From positions 62,001 through 126,000 of the forward strand of contig NZ_PCQD01000007.1 in the NCBI RefSeq assembly GCF_002979975.1: a stretch of DNA of 64,000 nucleotides, read 5' to 3'. The translations under genes were made by a program, and so were the position numbers. The DNA is from Pseudomonas sp. MYb185. GTDB lineage: Bacteria > Pseudomonadota > Gammaproteobacteria > Pseudomonadales > Pseudomonadaceae. Shown piece after piece: positions 30,872-38,805 of the stretch (the first letter of the stretch is position 1; every line of letters begins with the position of its first letter). The notes below the pieces were generated by a model. The model saw only the letters and a list, made by a program, of their open reading frames with translations. It did not search any database and was not told where the DNA came from.

Positions 30872-31132
30872 ATGAGTTCGACTGAACTGCTGATGGAAGG
30901 TGTGGATTTGATGTTGATGGGCATGGGAGCGGTCTTCGTGTTTCTGCTGCTGCTGATCGCCTGCATCAACCTGATGTCGTGGCTGGTAATCCGCTTCGTG
31001 CCGGAAGAGATGCCGGTGACCGCGGCGCCCAAGCGGGTGCCTGTGTCAGCTACCGCGCCGGTTGAACCCGAGCTGCTTGCTGCAATCGGTGCCGCTGTGC
31101 GACTGCACCGTGCCAAGCGCGCTGCCAGCTGA
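30872..31132 (+). CDS. oadG: Oxaloacetate decarboxylase gamma chain OadG
   Basis: An 86-residue membrane subunit with one helix (about 12-36; [22 protein letters not shown]) and a charged soluble tail that holds the alpha and beta subunits together and binds zinc in known enzymes. GGAGG (30857-30861) is only one base from the ATG at 30863 but ten bases from the ATG at 30872, so I chose the latter; both give the same helix. It is first of the oadGAB operon. Confidence 0.85.
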   Translation: MSSTELLMEGVDLMLMGMGAVFVFLLLLIACINLMSWLVIRFVPEEMPVTAAPKRVPVSATAPVEPELLAAIGAAVRLHRAKRAAS

Positions 31133-31176
31133 AACGCAATCCTGACAATCTGAATAACAACACAGGCCGTACATTC

Positions 31177-32970
31177 ATGACCATCATGAAAGCTAATCCA
31201 TTAGGAATTACCGACGTCATCCTGCGTGACGCTCACCAATCCATTCTTGCCACCCGCATGCGCCTTGAAGACATGTTGCCGATCGCCGGCAAGCTGGATC
31301 AGGTGGGCTTCTGGTCCGTGGAGTCCTGGGGTGGGGCGACCTTCGATGCGTGCATCCGCTATCTTGGCGAAGATCCCTGGGAGCGTATCCGCGCCCTCAA
31401 GAAGGCGATGCCCAATACCCGTCAGCAGATGTTGTTGCGCGGTCAGAACCTGCTGGGTTACCGGCATTACGCCGATGATGTGGTGGAGAAATTCGTCGAG
31501 CGGGCAGCCTCCAATGGGGTGGACGTATTCCGCGTATTCGACGCGATGAACGACCCGCGCAATCTGCAGACGGCGCTCAAGGCGGTCAAGCAGGTCGGTA
31601 AGCACGCCCAGGGCACGATCTCCTATACCACCAGCCCGGTGCATACGCTGGACATGTGGGTCGATCTGGCCAAGCAGATCGAGGACATGGGCGCCGAATC
31701 CATCGCCATCAAGGATATGGCCGGCATTCTGACGCCCTATGTGTCATTCGAGCTGGTATCCCGATTGAAGCAGACGCTGAGCATTCCAGTGCACATGCAG
31801 TGTCATGCTACCGCCGGCCTGTCCACGGCTGCGATTCTCAAAGCGGCCGAGGCGGGCATCGACAATGTCGATACGGCCATCTCGTCGATGTCGATGACCT
31901 ATGGCCATTCGCCGACCGAGTCGGTGGTGGCGATCTTCCAGAACACCGAGCGTGATACCGGCCTTGATCTGGAACTGCTGGAAGAAGTGGCCGCCTACTT
32001 TCGCGAGGTGCGGAAGAAGTACGCCAAGTTCGAAGGCAACCTCAAAGGGGTGGATTCGCGCATCCTCGTCGCCCAGGTGCCGGGTGGCATGTTGACCAAT
32101 ATGGAGAGTCAGCTGAAAGAGCAGGGCGCCGGGGATCGCTTCGATGAAGTGCTCGCCGAGATCCCACGAGTGCGCGAAGACCTGGGCTTCATCCCGCTGG
32201 TCACGCCCACCTCGCAGATCGTCGGGACCCAGGCGGTGATCAACGTGCTGACCGGTGAGCGCTACAAGTCCATTACCAAGGAAACCGCCGGTGTGCTCAA
32301 AGGTGAGTATGGCGCAGCGCCTGCCCCCTTCAATGCCGCGTTGCAGGCCCGTGTGCTGGATGGTACTGACGCGATCAGCTGTCGCCCGGCGGATCTGCTG
32401 GAACCGGAAATGGACAAGCTGACGCTCGAGTTGCAAGAGCTGGCAGCGGAAAAGGGATTCTCACTGGCGGATAACGAAGTTGATGACGTGCTTACCTATG
32501 CGTTGTTCCCGCAGATCGGTCTGAAATTCCTGGAAAACCGTGGCAATCCCGAAGCATTCGAACCGGCACCGACTGGCCAGGCGCCAGCTGCGGTTAGCGG
32601 ACAGCGGGGCGAGTCGGAGGTCTACACCGTATCAGTGGGTGGCAGGGATTTCGTCGTCCAGGTCACCGATGGTGGCGACATCAGCGGTATCAAGCCGTTG
32701 GGCGAATCGTCGGCGGTCGGCGCGGCCAGCGTCAGCCCACAGGTGGCCCCGACGGCAGGTGAGCCGCAGGTGGCTCCACTGGCCGGTAATATCTTCAAGG
32801 TACTGGTGCAGCCTGGCGACCAGGTACAGGAAGGGGAGTTGGTGCTGATCCTGGAGGCGATGAAGATGGAAACGGAAATCCGCGCCATCAGCTCCGGAGT
32901 GATCGGCTCGGTCAATGTGAAGGTTGGCGATGCGGTATCGGTCGGTGACACCTTGTTGACCATCGGCTAA
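31177..32970 (+). CDS. oadA: Oxaloacetate decarboxylase alpha chain OadA
   Basis: A 597-residue carboxyltransferase plus biotin carrier. The N-terminal TIM barrel has [16 protein letters not shown] and the metal-site region around KDMAGIL and HMQCHATAG. The C-terminal biotinyl domain carries the acceptor Lys near 563 in LEAMKMET. A low-complexity Pro/Ala linker (about 460-530) joins them. It moves CO2 from oxaloacetate to biotin for the membrane pump. The ribosome site is weak; an ATG three codons later is possible. It lies 44 bp after oadG and 10 bp before oadB. Confidence 0.94.
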   Translation: MTIMKANPLGITDVILRDAHQSILATRMRLEDMLPIAGKLDQVGFWSVESWGGATFDACIRYLGEDPWERIRALKKAMPNTRQQMLLRGQNLLGYRHYADDVVEKFVERAASNGVDVFRVFDAMNDPRNLQTALKAVKQVGKHAQGTISYTTSPVHTLDMWVDLAKQIEDMGAESIAIKDMAGILTPYVSFELVSRLKQTLSIPVHMQCHATAGLSTAAILKAAEAGIDNVDTAISSMSMTYGHSPTESVVAIFQNTERDTGLDLELLEEVAAYFREVRKKYAKFEGNLKGVDSRILVAQVPGGMLTNMESQLKEQGAGDRFDEVLAEIPRVREDLGFIPLVTPTSQIVGTQAVINVLTGERYKSITKETAGVLKGEYGAAPAPFNAALQARVLDGTDAISCRPADLLEPEMDKLTLELQELAAEKGFSLADNEVDDVLTYALFPQIGLKFLENRGNPEAFEPAPTGQAPAAVSGQRGESEVYTVSVGGRDFVVQVTDGGDISGIKPLGESSAVGAASVSPQVAPTAGEPQVAPLAGNIFKVLVQPGDQVQEGELVLILEAMKMETEIRAISSGVIGSVNVKVGDAVSVGDTLLTIG

Positions 32971-32980
32971 GGAGAGCTCC

Positions 32981-34117
32981 ATGGAAAAGTTGTTCCTGCT
33001 GTGGCAGACCACAGGCCTGTATCATCTGGCAGCGGGTCAGTTGCTGATGATCCTGGTGTGTCTGTTGCTGATTTACCTGGCTATCCGCAAGGGCTTCGAG
33101 CCGCTGTTGCTGATCCCGATCGGCTTTGGCGGTATCCTGGCCAACCTGCCGGTGGCGGGTATGGCGGAAGTGGGTGGGCTGCTCAGGCTCATCTATGATG
33201 TCGGCATACCGACCAGTGTCTTTCCCCTGCTGATTTTCATGGGGGTCGGTGCCATGACCGATTTCGGTCCGATGCTGGCCAACCCGCGTACCCTGTTGCT
33301 GGGTGCGGCAGCACAGGTTGGCATCTTTGGCACCTTGCTTGGGGCGCTGGCACTGACGGCCTGGGGTGTTCCCGGGTTCGATTTCACCCTGCGTGAAGCT
33401 GCCTCTATCGCGATCATCGGCGGGGCCGACGGCCCCACCTCGATCTTCGTGACCTCCAAGCTGGCACCCGATCTGCTGGGACCGATTGCGGTGGCGGCCT
33501 ATTCCTATATGGCGCTGGTACCGCTGATCCAGCCGCCGATCATGCGTGCCCTGACGACGGAAAAGGAACGTGCCATCGTCATGACCCAGCTGCGGGTAGT
33601 CAGCAAGGTCGAGAAGATAGCCTTCCCCCTGGTATTGCTTCTGCTCATTTCGCTGCTGTTGCCCGATGCCGCACCGCTGGTGGGCATGTTCTGCTTTGGC
33701 AACCTGATGCGTGAGAGCGGCGTGGTTGAGCGCCTGGCGGATACGACGCGCAATGCCTTGATCAATATCGTGACCATTGCGCTGGGGTTGGCGGTGGGTT
33801 CCAAGCTGTCGGCCGATTCCTTCCTGCAGATGAAGACCCTGGGCATTCTGGTGCTGGGGATGGTGGCGTTCTGCATGGGAACGGCCGGTGGGGTGTTGAT
33901 GGCCAAGCTGATGAACAAGTTCAGCAAGCACCCGATCAACCCGCTGATTGGTTCGGCTGGTGTGTCAGCGGTGCCGATGGCGGCCCGGGTATCCAACAAG
34001 GTTGGCCTGGAAGCCAATCCGCATAACTTCCTGCTGATGCATGCCATGGGGCCCAACGTGGCGGGTGTGATCGGCTCGGCGGTGGCTGCGGGTATTCTGC
34101 TGGCGTTCGTTGGTTGA
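32981..34117 (+). CDS. oadB: Oxaloacetate decarboxylase beta chain OadB, sodium pump
   Basis: A 378-residue polytopic membrane protein with about nine to eleven helices. It decarboxylates carboxybiotin and exports Na+. Conserved motifs include [39 protein letters not shown] (with the sodium-binding Asp) and [19 protein letters not shown] ribosome site AAGGAG precedes the ATG. Presence of a primary Na+ pump supports a marine or salt-adapted host. Confidence 0.95.
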   Translation: MEKLFLLWQTTGLYHLAAGQLLMILVCLLLIYLAIRKGFEPLLLIPIGFGGILANLPVAGMAEVGGLLRLIYDVGIPTSVFPLLIFMGVGAMTDFGPMLANPRTLLLGAAAQVGIFGTLLGALALTAWGVPGFDFTLREAASIAIIGGADGPTSIFVTSKLAPDLLGPIAVAAYSYMALVPLIQPPIMRALTTEKERAIVMTQLRVVSKVEKIAFPLVLLLLISLLLPDAAPLVGMFCFGNLMRESGVVERLADTTRNALINIVTIALGLAVGSKLSADSFLQMKTLGILVLGMVAFCMGTAGGVLMAKLMNKFSKHPINPLIGSAGVSAVPMAARVSNKVGLEANPHNFLLMHAMGPNVAGVIGSAVAAGILLAFVG

Positions 34118-34148
34118 TCCACGGCTCGATGTAGCTGGGAGAGTATCC

Positions 34149-34190
34149 CACTAAAAAACCCGCTCAGTTCGCTGAGCGGGTTTTTTAGTG
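34149..34190. terminator. Bidirectional terminator between oadB and amrZ
   Basis: A perfect 19-bp stem beginning CACTAAAAAACCCGCTCAG with a TTCG tetraloop; both strands end in a T-run, serving oadB (+) and amrZ (-). Confidence 0.95.
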
Positions 34191-34238
34191 GCAACGGGCC
34201 GGGACTAACGCAGGCGCTGGAGCAGCGCCTGTCTCGGC

Positions 34239-34559
34239 TCAGGCCTGCTGTTCGCCTGCCAGCAGGGCAAGCAGGGCATTCTGCTGGCGACGACTCATTT
34301 CCCTGAAACGCAGCAGCAATTCGCGTTCAGGGTGGTTCAGGTCTTCCAGCCGCTGCTCATTGAGAGCCTGGCGCGAAGGCTGTTCAGGCAGGCTGGGGAG
34401 GTCCAGCAGGCTGTGTTCCAACCGAGCGATGATCTCTGAGTTCATGCTGCGGTGGTGTTGCTTGGCAACCTCGGCAATGCGGTCACGCATGCCTTCGGGG
34501 AGGCGGACGACAAACTTGTCGGCTGTTCGACTGGTGTAGCTCTGGAGTGCAGTTTTCAT
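34239..34559 (-). CDS. amrZ: Ribbon-helix-helix regulator AmrZ
   Basis: A 106-residue Arc-like DNA-binding protein. The segment [20 protein letters not shown] and [18 protein letters not shown] is nearly identical to what I recall of P. aeruginosa AmrZ/AlgZ, and the C-terminal tetramerisation part ([25 protein letters not shown]) also matches. AmrZ controls alginate, flagella, twitching and c-di-GMP genes and represses itself. The start at 34559 gives the family N-terminus; the longer frame to 34640 is unsupported. Confidence 0.9.
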   Translation of the reverse strand: MKTALQSYTSRTADKFVVRLPEGMRDRIAEVAKQHHRSMNSEIIARLEHSLLDLPSLPEQPSRQALNEQRLEDLNHPERELLLRFREMSRRQQNALLALLAGEQQA

Positions 34560-34871
34560 GGGCAACAATAATCGCTTTAGCTGATGAATCGATCCCGGCC
34601 AGTTGGAATCCGTATGGCTTCCTGCCATCCAAACCGCCATCTCGTCAGGAGTTCAAAAAAACCCTGACACATTGACAATGGATAAAGGCATTTTGCTCAA
34701 TTCCATACCCATTTTTTCAACGGCTCAGAGGTGTGCCGGAATTACGTCTCGTTTTTGCGACGGGTTTCCGGCGCTGGCCATTTGAAATCGAACTTTGGCA
34801 GTATTTGTCAAGGTGGTCAAGCCCAGTTGTGATCAGGTAATATGCGCGGCACGAAAATCGATACTGTCATT
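34560..34871. other. amrZ upstream region without a gene
   Basis: The 312 bp between amrZ and tRNA-Arg(CCU) carry no convincing gene. They should contain the amrZ promoter (leftward) and the tRNA promoter (rightward). I see no clear consensus promoter for the tRNA. Confidence 0.5.
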
Positions 34872-34948
34872 GCGCTTGTAGCTCAGCTGGATAGAGCAAC
34901 CGCCTCCTAAGCGGTAGGTCCCCGGTTCGAATCCGGGCTCGCGCACCA
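34872..34948 (+). tRNA. tRNA-Arg (CCT), probable prophage attachment gene
   Basis: 77 bases with encoded CCA; the anticodon loop CTCCTAA gives CCT (codon AGG). D, anticodon (ACCGC/GCGGT) and T (CCCGG/CCGGG) stems are intact. The acceptor pairs GCGCTTG with CTCGCGC, leaving T-C and T-T mismatches at positions 5-68 and 6-67. Phage genes begin immediately downstream, and tRNA-Arg(CCU) is a common integration target. A 3' end supplied by phage attP would explain the mismatches. Confidence 0.85.
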
Positions 34949-35095
34949 TATAAATCAAGGGCTTGCGTGGCATATGGTCTGCAGGCCTTTCGTTTTTCAG
35001 GGGAATGGTCCCTATATTGGTCCCTACTTCTCCCGCGCTACGCTTTCTGGGGGGGGCTTGGTGCCTTGTGCTTGCCCGGTCTGGTTGTTACTCCA
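34949..35095. other. Non-coding stretch at the prophage edge
   Basis: No start-to-stop gene is present. The leftward frame beginning after a stop near 35085 reads KRSAGEVGTNIGTIPLKNER and continues into the tRNA; Gly-Thr-Asn/Gly-Thr tails of this type occur at the ends of some tRNA-linked phage integrases as I recall, so this could be a vestige of int. The evidence is weak. Confidence 0.25.
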
Positions 35096-35133
35096 GAAAA
35101 AACAAAGGCTTACAGTGTGTCAGCTGTAAGCCT
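35096..35133 (-). terminator. Terminator of the leftward early operon
   Basis: Perfect 10-bp stem AGGCTTACAG/CTGTAAGCCT with an eight-base loop; on the minus strand it is followed by TTTGTTTTTT. Confidence 0.85.
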
Positions 35134-35167
35134 GTGGGGGTGCTTTTGGTGGTGTTACCAAGAGGTG

Positions 35168-35416
35168 CTAGGCCGCCTCGCTTGAGGGTGTCCCCAGCTC
35201 GAATGTCCCCGATGTAACCTTGCGGATCTCGCCCAGACGCCAGCGCGGGGATGCCGGCCCGATAGGTACTGATGCAGGGTACCGGCCTGTTTTGATCCCC
35301 GCATACCATGTCGATCGCGATATTCGCACCAGGGCCAATACCTCACCGATTGACAGCATTGCACTATCCGGCAGTTGGTCCAGGTAGCGGTAATCCTTCT
35401 CCTCATTCTTCTTCAT
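35168..35416 (-). CDS. AlpA-family excisionase/regulator
   Basis: An 82-residue protein with an AlpA/MerR-type winged helix: MLSIGEVLALVRISRSTWYAGIKTGRYPASVPIGP, followed by the typical SPRWRLGEIRKV. AlpA proteins act as excisionases or regulators of integrase in prophages and satellites. GGGGGAATC precedes the ATG. It is the last gene of the leftward early operon, ending 35 bp before the terminator and facing the tRNA, where an integrase gene would normally be. Confidence 0.85.
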   Translation of the reverse strand: MKKNEEKDYRYLDQLPDSAMLSIGEVLALVRISRSTWYAGIKTGRYPASVPIGPASPRWRLGEIRKVTSGTFELGTPSSEAA

Positions 35417-35493
35417 GATTCCCCCTTCGCATACTTCTGCAGATCGGTTTGGTCGATATTTGATGCGGCAATATGCCGCACACTTGAGTTGTG

Positions 35494-35856
35494 TCAGTCA
35501 TGGTTATCACCACCTCGCTGAGCGCTATTTGCGATCAAGCTCAGCAGCGCCTCACCTTCACCGGGTTTAAACAAGGTTTCTCGCGGCGGCTCCGGCGTGT
35601 GAGGCATGTGATCAATGCGTATCACGTCACTGTCATAGAAGGTCCGCGCCTTGCCGGTCTTGGTGTTCACTCCCACCATCTGGCCGGGGCATGTCCAGTA
35701 CGCGCCGCGGATGCCTGTCACCTTGAGCTGCAGCATGTGCCCGCCGAGTTCGACCGTGACGATCGTGTCTTTTGGATATGCAGCTGCTGTAGCGGCTTCG
35801 AGGTCCTGCTGAGCACGACTGAGGCGTTCTTTTGCCGCTTCGACTGATCGGATCAT
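35494..35856 (-). CDS. Phage early protein of unknown function
   Basis: A 120-residue protein: a short N-terminal helix (SVEAAKERLSRAQQDLEAAT) followed by a beta-rich region (DTIVTVELGGHMLQLKVTGIRG) and GKARTFYDSDVIRIDHMP. Its ATG overlaps the stop of the previous gene by four bases (ATGA). Unknown function; position suggests a nonessential early left-arm gene. Confidence 0.7.
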   Translation of the reverse strand: MIRSVEAAKERLSRAQQDLEAATAAAYPKDTIVTVELGGHMLQLKVTGIRGAYWTCPGQMVGVNTKTGKARTFYDSDVIRIDHMPHTPEPPRETLFKPGEGEALLSLIANSAQRGGDNHD

Positions 35857-36230
35857 GCTTCACCCCCTGGCAGCGTGCGGTAGAGCTCCAGCGCCGCATC
35901 TATCTTGTCGCGCAACACCTCCATGCTGTCTGCTGGCATAGGGGTTTCGGCTTCGAGATAGGCTTGAAGGCGGAGCAGGGTGGCTTCCAGGGCGTCTACC
36001 AGTTCGCCAACAAGGTGCTCATACCCCTCGGCAAGCTGCGCGGGCAGCGGCTCCCTGGGCTGCTGTGCAGTGGCACAAGATGGCGGCGCGGCGCACGCTT
36101 GTGGTGGGGTATGAGCGCTTTCGTCGGCTGACGCATTGTCGATAAGGCCTGCCCCTGCGGGGCAGACGCTCTTTGTTGTCGGGCGGGCAGGGCATGCGTG
36201 AGTCGTCGCTTTTGCGTTGTTGATGGTCAT
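35853..36230 (-). CDS. Phage early protein, disordered N-terminus
   Basis: A 125-residue protein with a Pro/Ala/Cys-rich, probably disordered first half and a helical second half (LAEGYEHLVGELVDALEATLLRLQ). ATGA overlaps at both ends tie it to the left-arm operon. No known domain. Confidence 0.65.
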   Translation of the reverse strand: MTINNAKATTHACPARPTTKSVCPAGAGLIDNASADESAHTPPQACAAPPSCATAQQPREPLPAQLAEGYEHLVGELVDALEATLLRLQAYLEAETPMPADSMEVLRDKIDAALELYRTLPGGEA

Positions 36231-36424
36231 GCGGCCGCCCTCCCTGCGTAGCGGCCCAGCTGAGCTTCAATGGCGCTGATCTGTTGCTTCAGGTTGGCAA
36301 TCGTCTGGGCGGCCCGGGCGGCGGCGTCCGACTCCAGCCTTGGCGCGCGGGCTTTGAGCATTGCAACATTAGCCAGGTGGGCCTTGCGTTCGGCGATGAG
36401 GGTGTTGGTATGGGCGTGGCTCAT
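36227..36424 (-). CDS. Small coiled-coil phage protein
   Basis: A 65-residue, mostly helical protein (LKARAPRLESDAAARAAQTI then LKQQISAIEAQL), likely a short coiled coil. Its start and stop overlap the neighbouring genes by four bases each. Unknown function. Confidence 0.65.
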   Translation of the reverse strand: MSHAHTNTLIAERKAHLANVAMLKARAPRLESDAAARAAQTIANLKQQISAIEAQLGRYAGRAAA

Positions 36425-36879
36425 GCGGCTTTCTCCATTTGCTCCACCGGGGCGTCCGGTGCTTCAGGTGTAGGTGTGGCAGCTTTATAGCGTCCGGCCA
36501 TCGCATAGCACTCCCGGCTCAAAGCGCTGGCCGTCATGGCATGGCTACTGCGCATAGCCTGGAATGTCTCGCTGGCCAGGTGCAGCTCCTGGCCTGCCCG
36601 GAGCAGGGTGTAGTGGTCCTCGAGGGACTGATCGGCCTGGCTGCTTAGCTGACGGCGCAGCTCGGCGTTTTCAGCGGTCAGGTCGGCGACAGTCTGCTGG
36701 AGCCGGAATATCGTCCGGTGGTGAGCCCGGCATTTGGCGCGCAGCGCTTCCAGTGGTGCTGCTTGCTTGATCTCATGTTCCCGCCTGGCCACATACTGGC
36801 CGTAAAAGTACATGCCGATTGCAAGCGCAGCGGCAAGGCTGATGATCACCGCATCGATCGCGGCATGAAGGTTTGTCAT
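36421..36879 (-). CDS. Membrane-anchored coiled-coil phage protein
   Basis: A 152-residue protein with one N-terminal membrane helix (AVIISLAAALAIGMYFYG, about 9-27) followed by a long coiled coil (CRAHHRTIFRLQQTVADL, TAENAELRRQL) and an Ala/Pro tail. The topology recalls i-spanin-like or inner-membrane scaffold proteins, but its place in the early left arm argues against a lysis role. Function unknown. Confidence 0.65.
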   Translation of the reverse strand: MTNLHAAIDAVIISLAAALAIGMYFYGQYVARREHEIKQAAPLEALRAKCRAHHRTIFRLQQTVADLTAENAELRRQLSSQADQSLEDHYTLLRAGQELHLASETFQAMRSSHAMTASALSRECYAMAGRYKAATPTPEAPDAPVEQMEKAA

Positions 36880-36915
36880 GGGTATTTCCTCGCTGTGGTC
36901 GACCGGTGGTGGCGG

Positions 36916-37242
36916 TCAGGTAGTTTGGCCGGGCGGATTGTTCCGATCGGCCAGTTGCTGGTCCGCCTCCCAGGCTCGGTACTCGATGTACGCGGCCAAG
37001 GCGCGGATGTGGACGAAGCGGTCTGCTTTCTGGCTCAGTGCCAGGGTGGTTACCGGTAGCGGTATCCGCTCGGTACCCAGCGCACCCTTGAACGTTTCGG
37101 CATTCATGCTGCGGAAATACCGGACGCGGATATCCTCGACCGGTATCAGCTCATCGCCGAACACCCGGAACAGGCGATCAAGCGTGTCACGGGCTGGAGC
37201 CAGCGGCAGGCGTATGGGCATTTGGTTTTCTCGGTCACTCAT
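36916..37242 (-). CDS. PrtN-like pyocin activator family protein
   Basis: A 108-residue protein whose central part, LIPVEDIRVRYFRSMNAETF, LPVTTLALSQKADRFVHIRA and LAAYIEYRAWEADQ, matches the PrtN family: an N-terminal helix-turn-helix segment, SQK motif and HI-x-x-LAxYIxxR ending. PrtN activates pyocin genes in P. aeruginosa after DNA damage; related proteins are common in Pseudomonas prophages. The start at 37242 overlaps the previous gene's stop as ATGA, which decides it over GTG at 37311. Confidence 0.75.
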   Translation of the reverse strand: MSDRENQMPIRLPLAPARDTLDRLFRVFGDELIPVEDIRVRYFRSMNAETFKGALGTERIPLPVTTLALSQKADRFVHIRALAAYIEYRAWEADQQLADRNNPPGQTT

Positions 37243-37397
37243 CTTGCTTTCCCGTTTCTCGCTGGGTGGTGCCAGCTGTTCAGAACGTGGGTTTTTATGA
37301 GGTCGCGCCACTCGGGCGGGACCTGTTCCAACGCTCGCTTGCGCGCTTCCTTGTCGGGCAATGCGAGGATCTGGGCGGCCTATTGCCTAGGTGACAC
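37239..37397 (-). pseudogene. Small conserved phage gene interrupted by an amber codon
   Basis: The leftward frame starts at GTG 37397 inside the end of the KilAC-like gene and ends as ATGA on the PrtN-like gene, the coupling pattern of this operon. It reads MSPRQ, then TAG (37380-37382), then AAQILALPDKEARKRALEQV and RDLIKTHVLNSWHH. The helical text resembles short phage proteins with a ALPDKxxRxxALxQVP motif. Either the gene is broken at codon 6, or translation starts at TTG 37361 giving 40 residues, or the amber is read through. Confidence 0.5.
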
Positions 37398-37674
37398 CTC
37401 TCCGGTCCTCCGGTACCGGTGGAAGCTCCAGATCGAGCTTGCTGGCCAGCCAGTTGAGTCCGGCCTGGGTGACCCTGGTGGACTGGCTGTACTGCATGCC
37501 GCACACCGGGTGGTACCACTGGCCCTGCTTGATCTGCAGGTAGCAACGATCGCGCACCGGGCTTGCCGGCAGGTTCTCGCTGTCAAGCAGGCCGGCATTG
37601 CGCATGCGTTGGATCAGATCCTGGCGGGATATGCCGAAGTAGCGGGCAGCTTGGGCGAGGGAGCGGTTAGCCAT
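37387..37674 (-). CDS. KilAC-like phage antirepressor C-terminal domain protein
   Basis: A 95-residue protein. SLAQAARYFGISRQDLIQRM looks like a helix-turn-helix and RCYLQIKQGQWYHPVCGMQY plus TRVTQAGLNWLASKL fits the KilAC domain found at the end of phage antirepressors (Ant, KilA). Here the KilAC-like unit stands alone without the N-terminal BRO/KilA part. It overlaps its neighbours. DNA binding is inferred. Confidence 0.65.
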   Translation of the reverse strand: MANRSLAQAARYFGISRQDLIQRMRNAGLLDSENLPASPVRDRCYLQIKQGQWYHPVCGMQYSQSTRVTQAGLNWLASKLDLELPPVPEDRRGVT

Positions 37675-37903
37675 GGCTGGCCTCCCGTTGCTGTGTGTCC
37701 CGTCGGGCGCAGTTACTGGCGTTGAGCGCTAGATCGTAAAGTCGGTCTGCCTCCTCGGTATCTATCAGCTTTGCCAAATGGGCCATGCTGATTCGCCCCA
37801 GGGCCGCCCCGTATTCGATGGATGCGCAGTGCCGATCGGTGATTGATCGCAGGCTTCCCAAGCCCCGCTGAATGGCTTTAATGGCTTCGGTGCGCCGTGT
37901 CAT
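37667..37903 (-). CDS. Small helical phage early protein
   Basis: A 78-residue protein (MTRRTEAIKAIQRGLGSL, ending RRDTQQREASHG) with no recognised domain. ATG at 37903 overlaps the upstream gene's stop as ATGA and its own stop overlaps the KilAC-like gene by eight bases. Confidence 0.65.
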   Translation of the reverse strand: MTRRTEAIKAIQRGLGSLRSITDRHCASIEYGAALGRISMAHLAKLIDTEEADRLYDLALNASNCARRDTQQREASHG

Positions 37904-38178
37904 GCCGCACGCTCCAGCTGGCCATTGGCGCAGTCGGTGAGCCATTGCTCGGCGCGGTCTCGCAGGGACTTGCTGCTTGTTGCGCCGTTCAGGGTGCAGC
38001 TGTTGAAGCTATCCGCTGCCCGCAAGGTGAGGCGCACGCCGGTACCAGGTATTGGCTCGACAGTGAGTTCAGCCGGGGTGCGGCGACCGTGCGGGCCTTC
38101 AAAGAACAAGCGGAAGCGCCCGTGTAATGCAATCCAGCTGGCCAGCAGCTGGGTGCTGGTGGGAGTGAGTTTGATCAT
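37900..38178 (-). CDS. Phage early protein of unknown function
   Basis: A 92-residue protein with a beta-rich middle (RFRLFFEGPHGRRTPAEL) and the hydrophobic start QLLASWIALHG. Part of the overlapping left-arm operon (ATGA at both ends). Unknown function. Confidence 0.65.
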   Translation of the reverse strand: MIKLTPTSTQLLASWIALHGRFRLFFEGPHGRRTPAELTVEPIPGTGVRLTLRAADSFNSCTLNGATSSKSLRDRAEQWLTDCANGQLERAA

Positions 38179-38351
38179 GCCGCATGCCCTCCGTCATTCG
38201 GATCGAAGGGATAGGGGCGCGGCTGCGCTTTCAGGTGGGGCTTGCCGCCGCCAACAACAACCAGGCAGCCGGTACGCTGCTGGATTGCCTCAACGGCGGC
38301 AGGGGAGTGTGTGCACGCGGGGTGCACGTGGATTTTTGCGGTGGTGCGCAT
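38175..38351 (-). CDS. 58-residue first gene of the left-arm operon
   Basis: Begins MRTTAKIHVHPACTHSPAAV and ends PRPYPFDPNDGGHAA, with CLVVVGGGKPHL in the middle. GAGG precedes the ATG and the stop overlaps the next ATG as ATGA, so it is real although very short. The HVHPACTHSP and PRPYPFDP ends look like motifs, but I do not recognise a function. It is the first gene after the left operators and so would be among the earliest expressed on induction. Confidence 0.7.
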   Translation of the reverse strand: MRTTAKIHVHPACTHSPAAVEAIQQRTGCLVVVGGGKPHLKAQPRPYPFDPNDGGHAA

Positions 38352-38403
38352 GGTGTTTGCCTCGTCTCTGTGGTGGAGATAAGTGCTTGCGGTCGCAGAA
38401 TAT

Positions 38404-38458
38404 CAAGCAAGCTTGCAAATATAAAAGCATGCTTGTGGTTTTAATGCAAGAATGCTTG
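38404..38458. promoter_or_regulatory. Left operator array (three CI/Cro sites)
   Basis: Three 12-bp partial palindromes, CAAGCAAGCTTG (38404-38415), AAAGCATGCTTG (38424-38435) and CAAGAATGCTTG (38447-38458), lie upstream of the leftward operon. They match the sites in front of cro. Center spacings are about 20 and 23 bp. By position this is the equivalent of lambda OL; the leftward promoter should overlap it. Confidence 0.8.
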
Positions 38459-38475
38459 AAGTTTCTGTGTGGACG

Positions 38476-38503
38476 TTGACGTGTGTATCTCTACGGATAC
38501 AAT
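38476..38503 (+). promoter_or_regulatory. Promoter of the higBA-type pair
   Basis: TTGACG (38476-38481) and TACAAT (38498-38503) with a 16-bp spacer. The expected transcription start falls within a base or two of the ATG at 38509, so the toxin mRNA may be leaderless. Confidence 0.6.
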
Positions 38504-38508
38504 GAGGC

Positions 38509-38805
38509 ATGGCTTATATAATCCAGAAAACCGAGATCTTTGACCGCTGGCTTTCCCGCTTGAAGGATGCAAAAGGCAAGGTTGCCATCCTGCGGCGCAT
38601 AAGCCGTGCAAAAGGCGGCAACTTGGGTGATATCAAGCCGGTAGGCGGCGATGTTACGGAGATGCGCCTGGATGTGGGGCCGGGCTACCGGCTGTACTTT
38701 ACGCGCCGCGGTGAAGCGATAATCTTGCTGCTATGTGGCGGAGACAAGCCGTCTCAGTCGCGTGACATTAAGCTGGCCAAGAAGCTGGTGGGAGAACTTG
38801 AATGA
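38509..38805 (+). CDS. HigB/RelE-type addiction module toxin
   Basis: A 98-residue RelE-fold protein of the phage-derived addiction killer type: FDRWLSRLKDAKGKVAILRR, the signature GNLGDIKPVGGDVTEMRLDV, GPGYRLYFTRRG and LLLCGGDKPSQSRDIKLAKKL. Such toxins cut mRNA at the ribosome. It overlaps the antitoxin gene by four bases (ATGA). It lies between the left operators and the cI-linked cassette, on the strand opposite to both, so it has its own promoter and can help maintain the prophage. Confidence 0.88.
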   Translation: MAYIIQKTEIFDRWLSRLKDAKGKVAILRRISRAKGGNLGDIKPVGGDVTEMRLDVGPGYRLYFTRRGEAIILLLCGGDKPSQSRDIKLAKKLVGELE

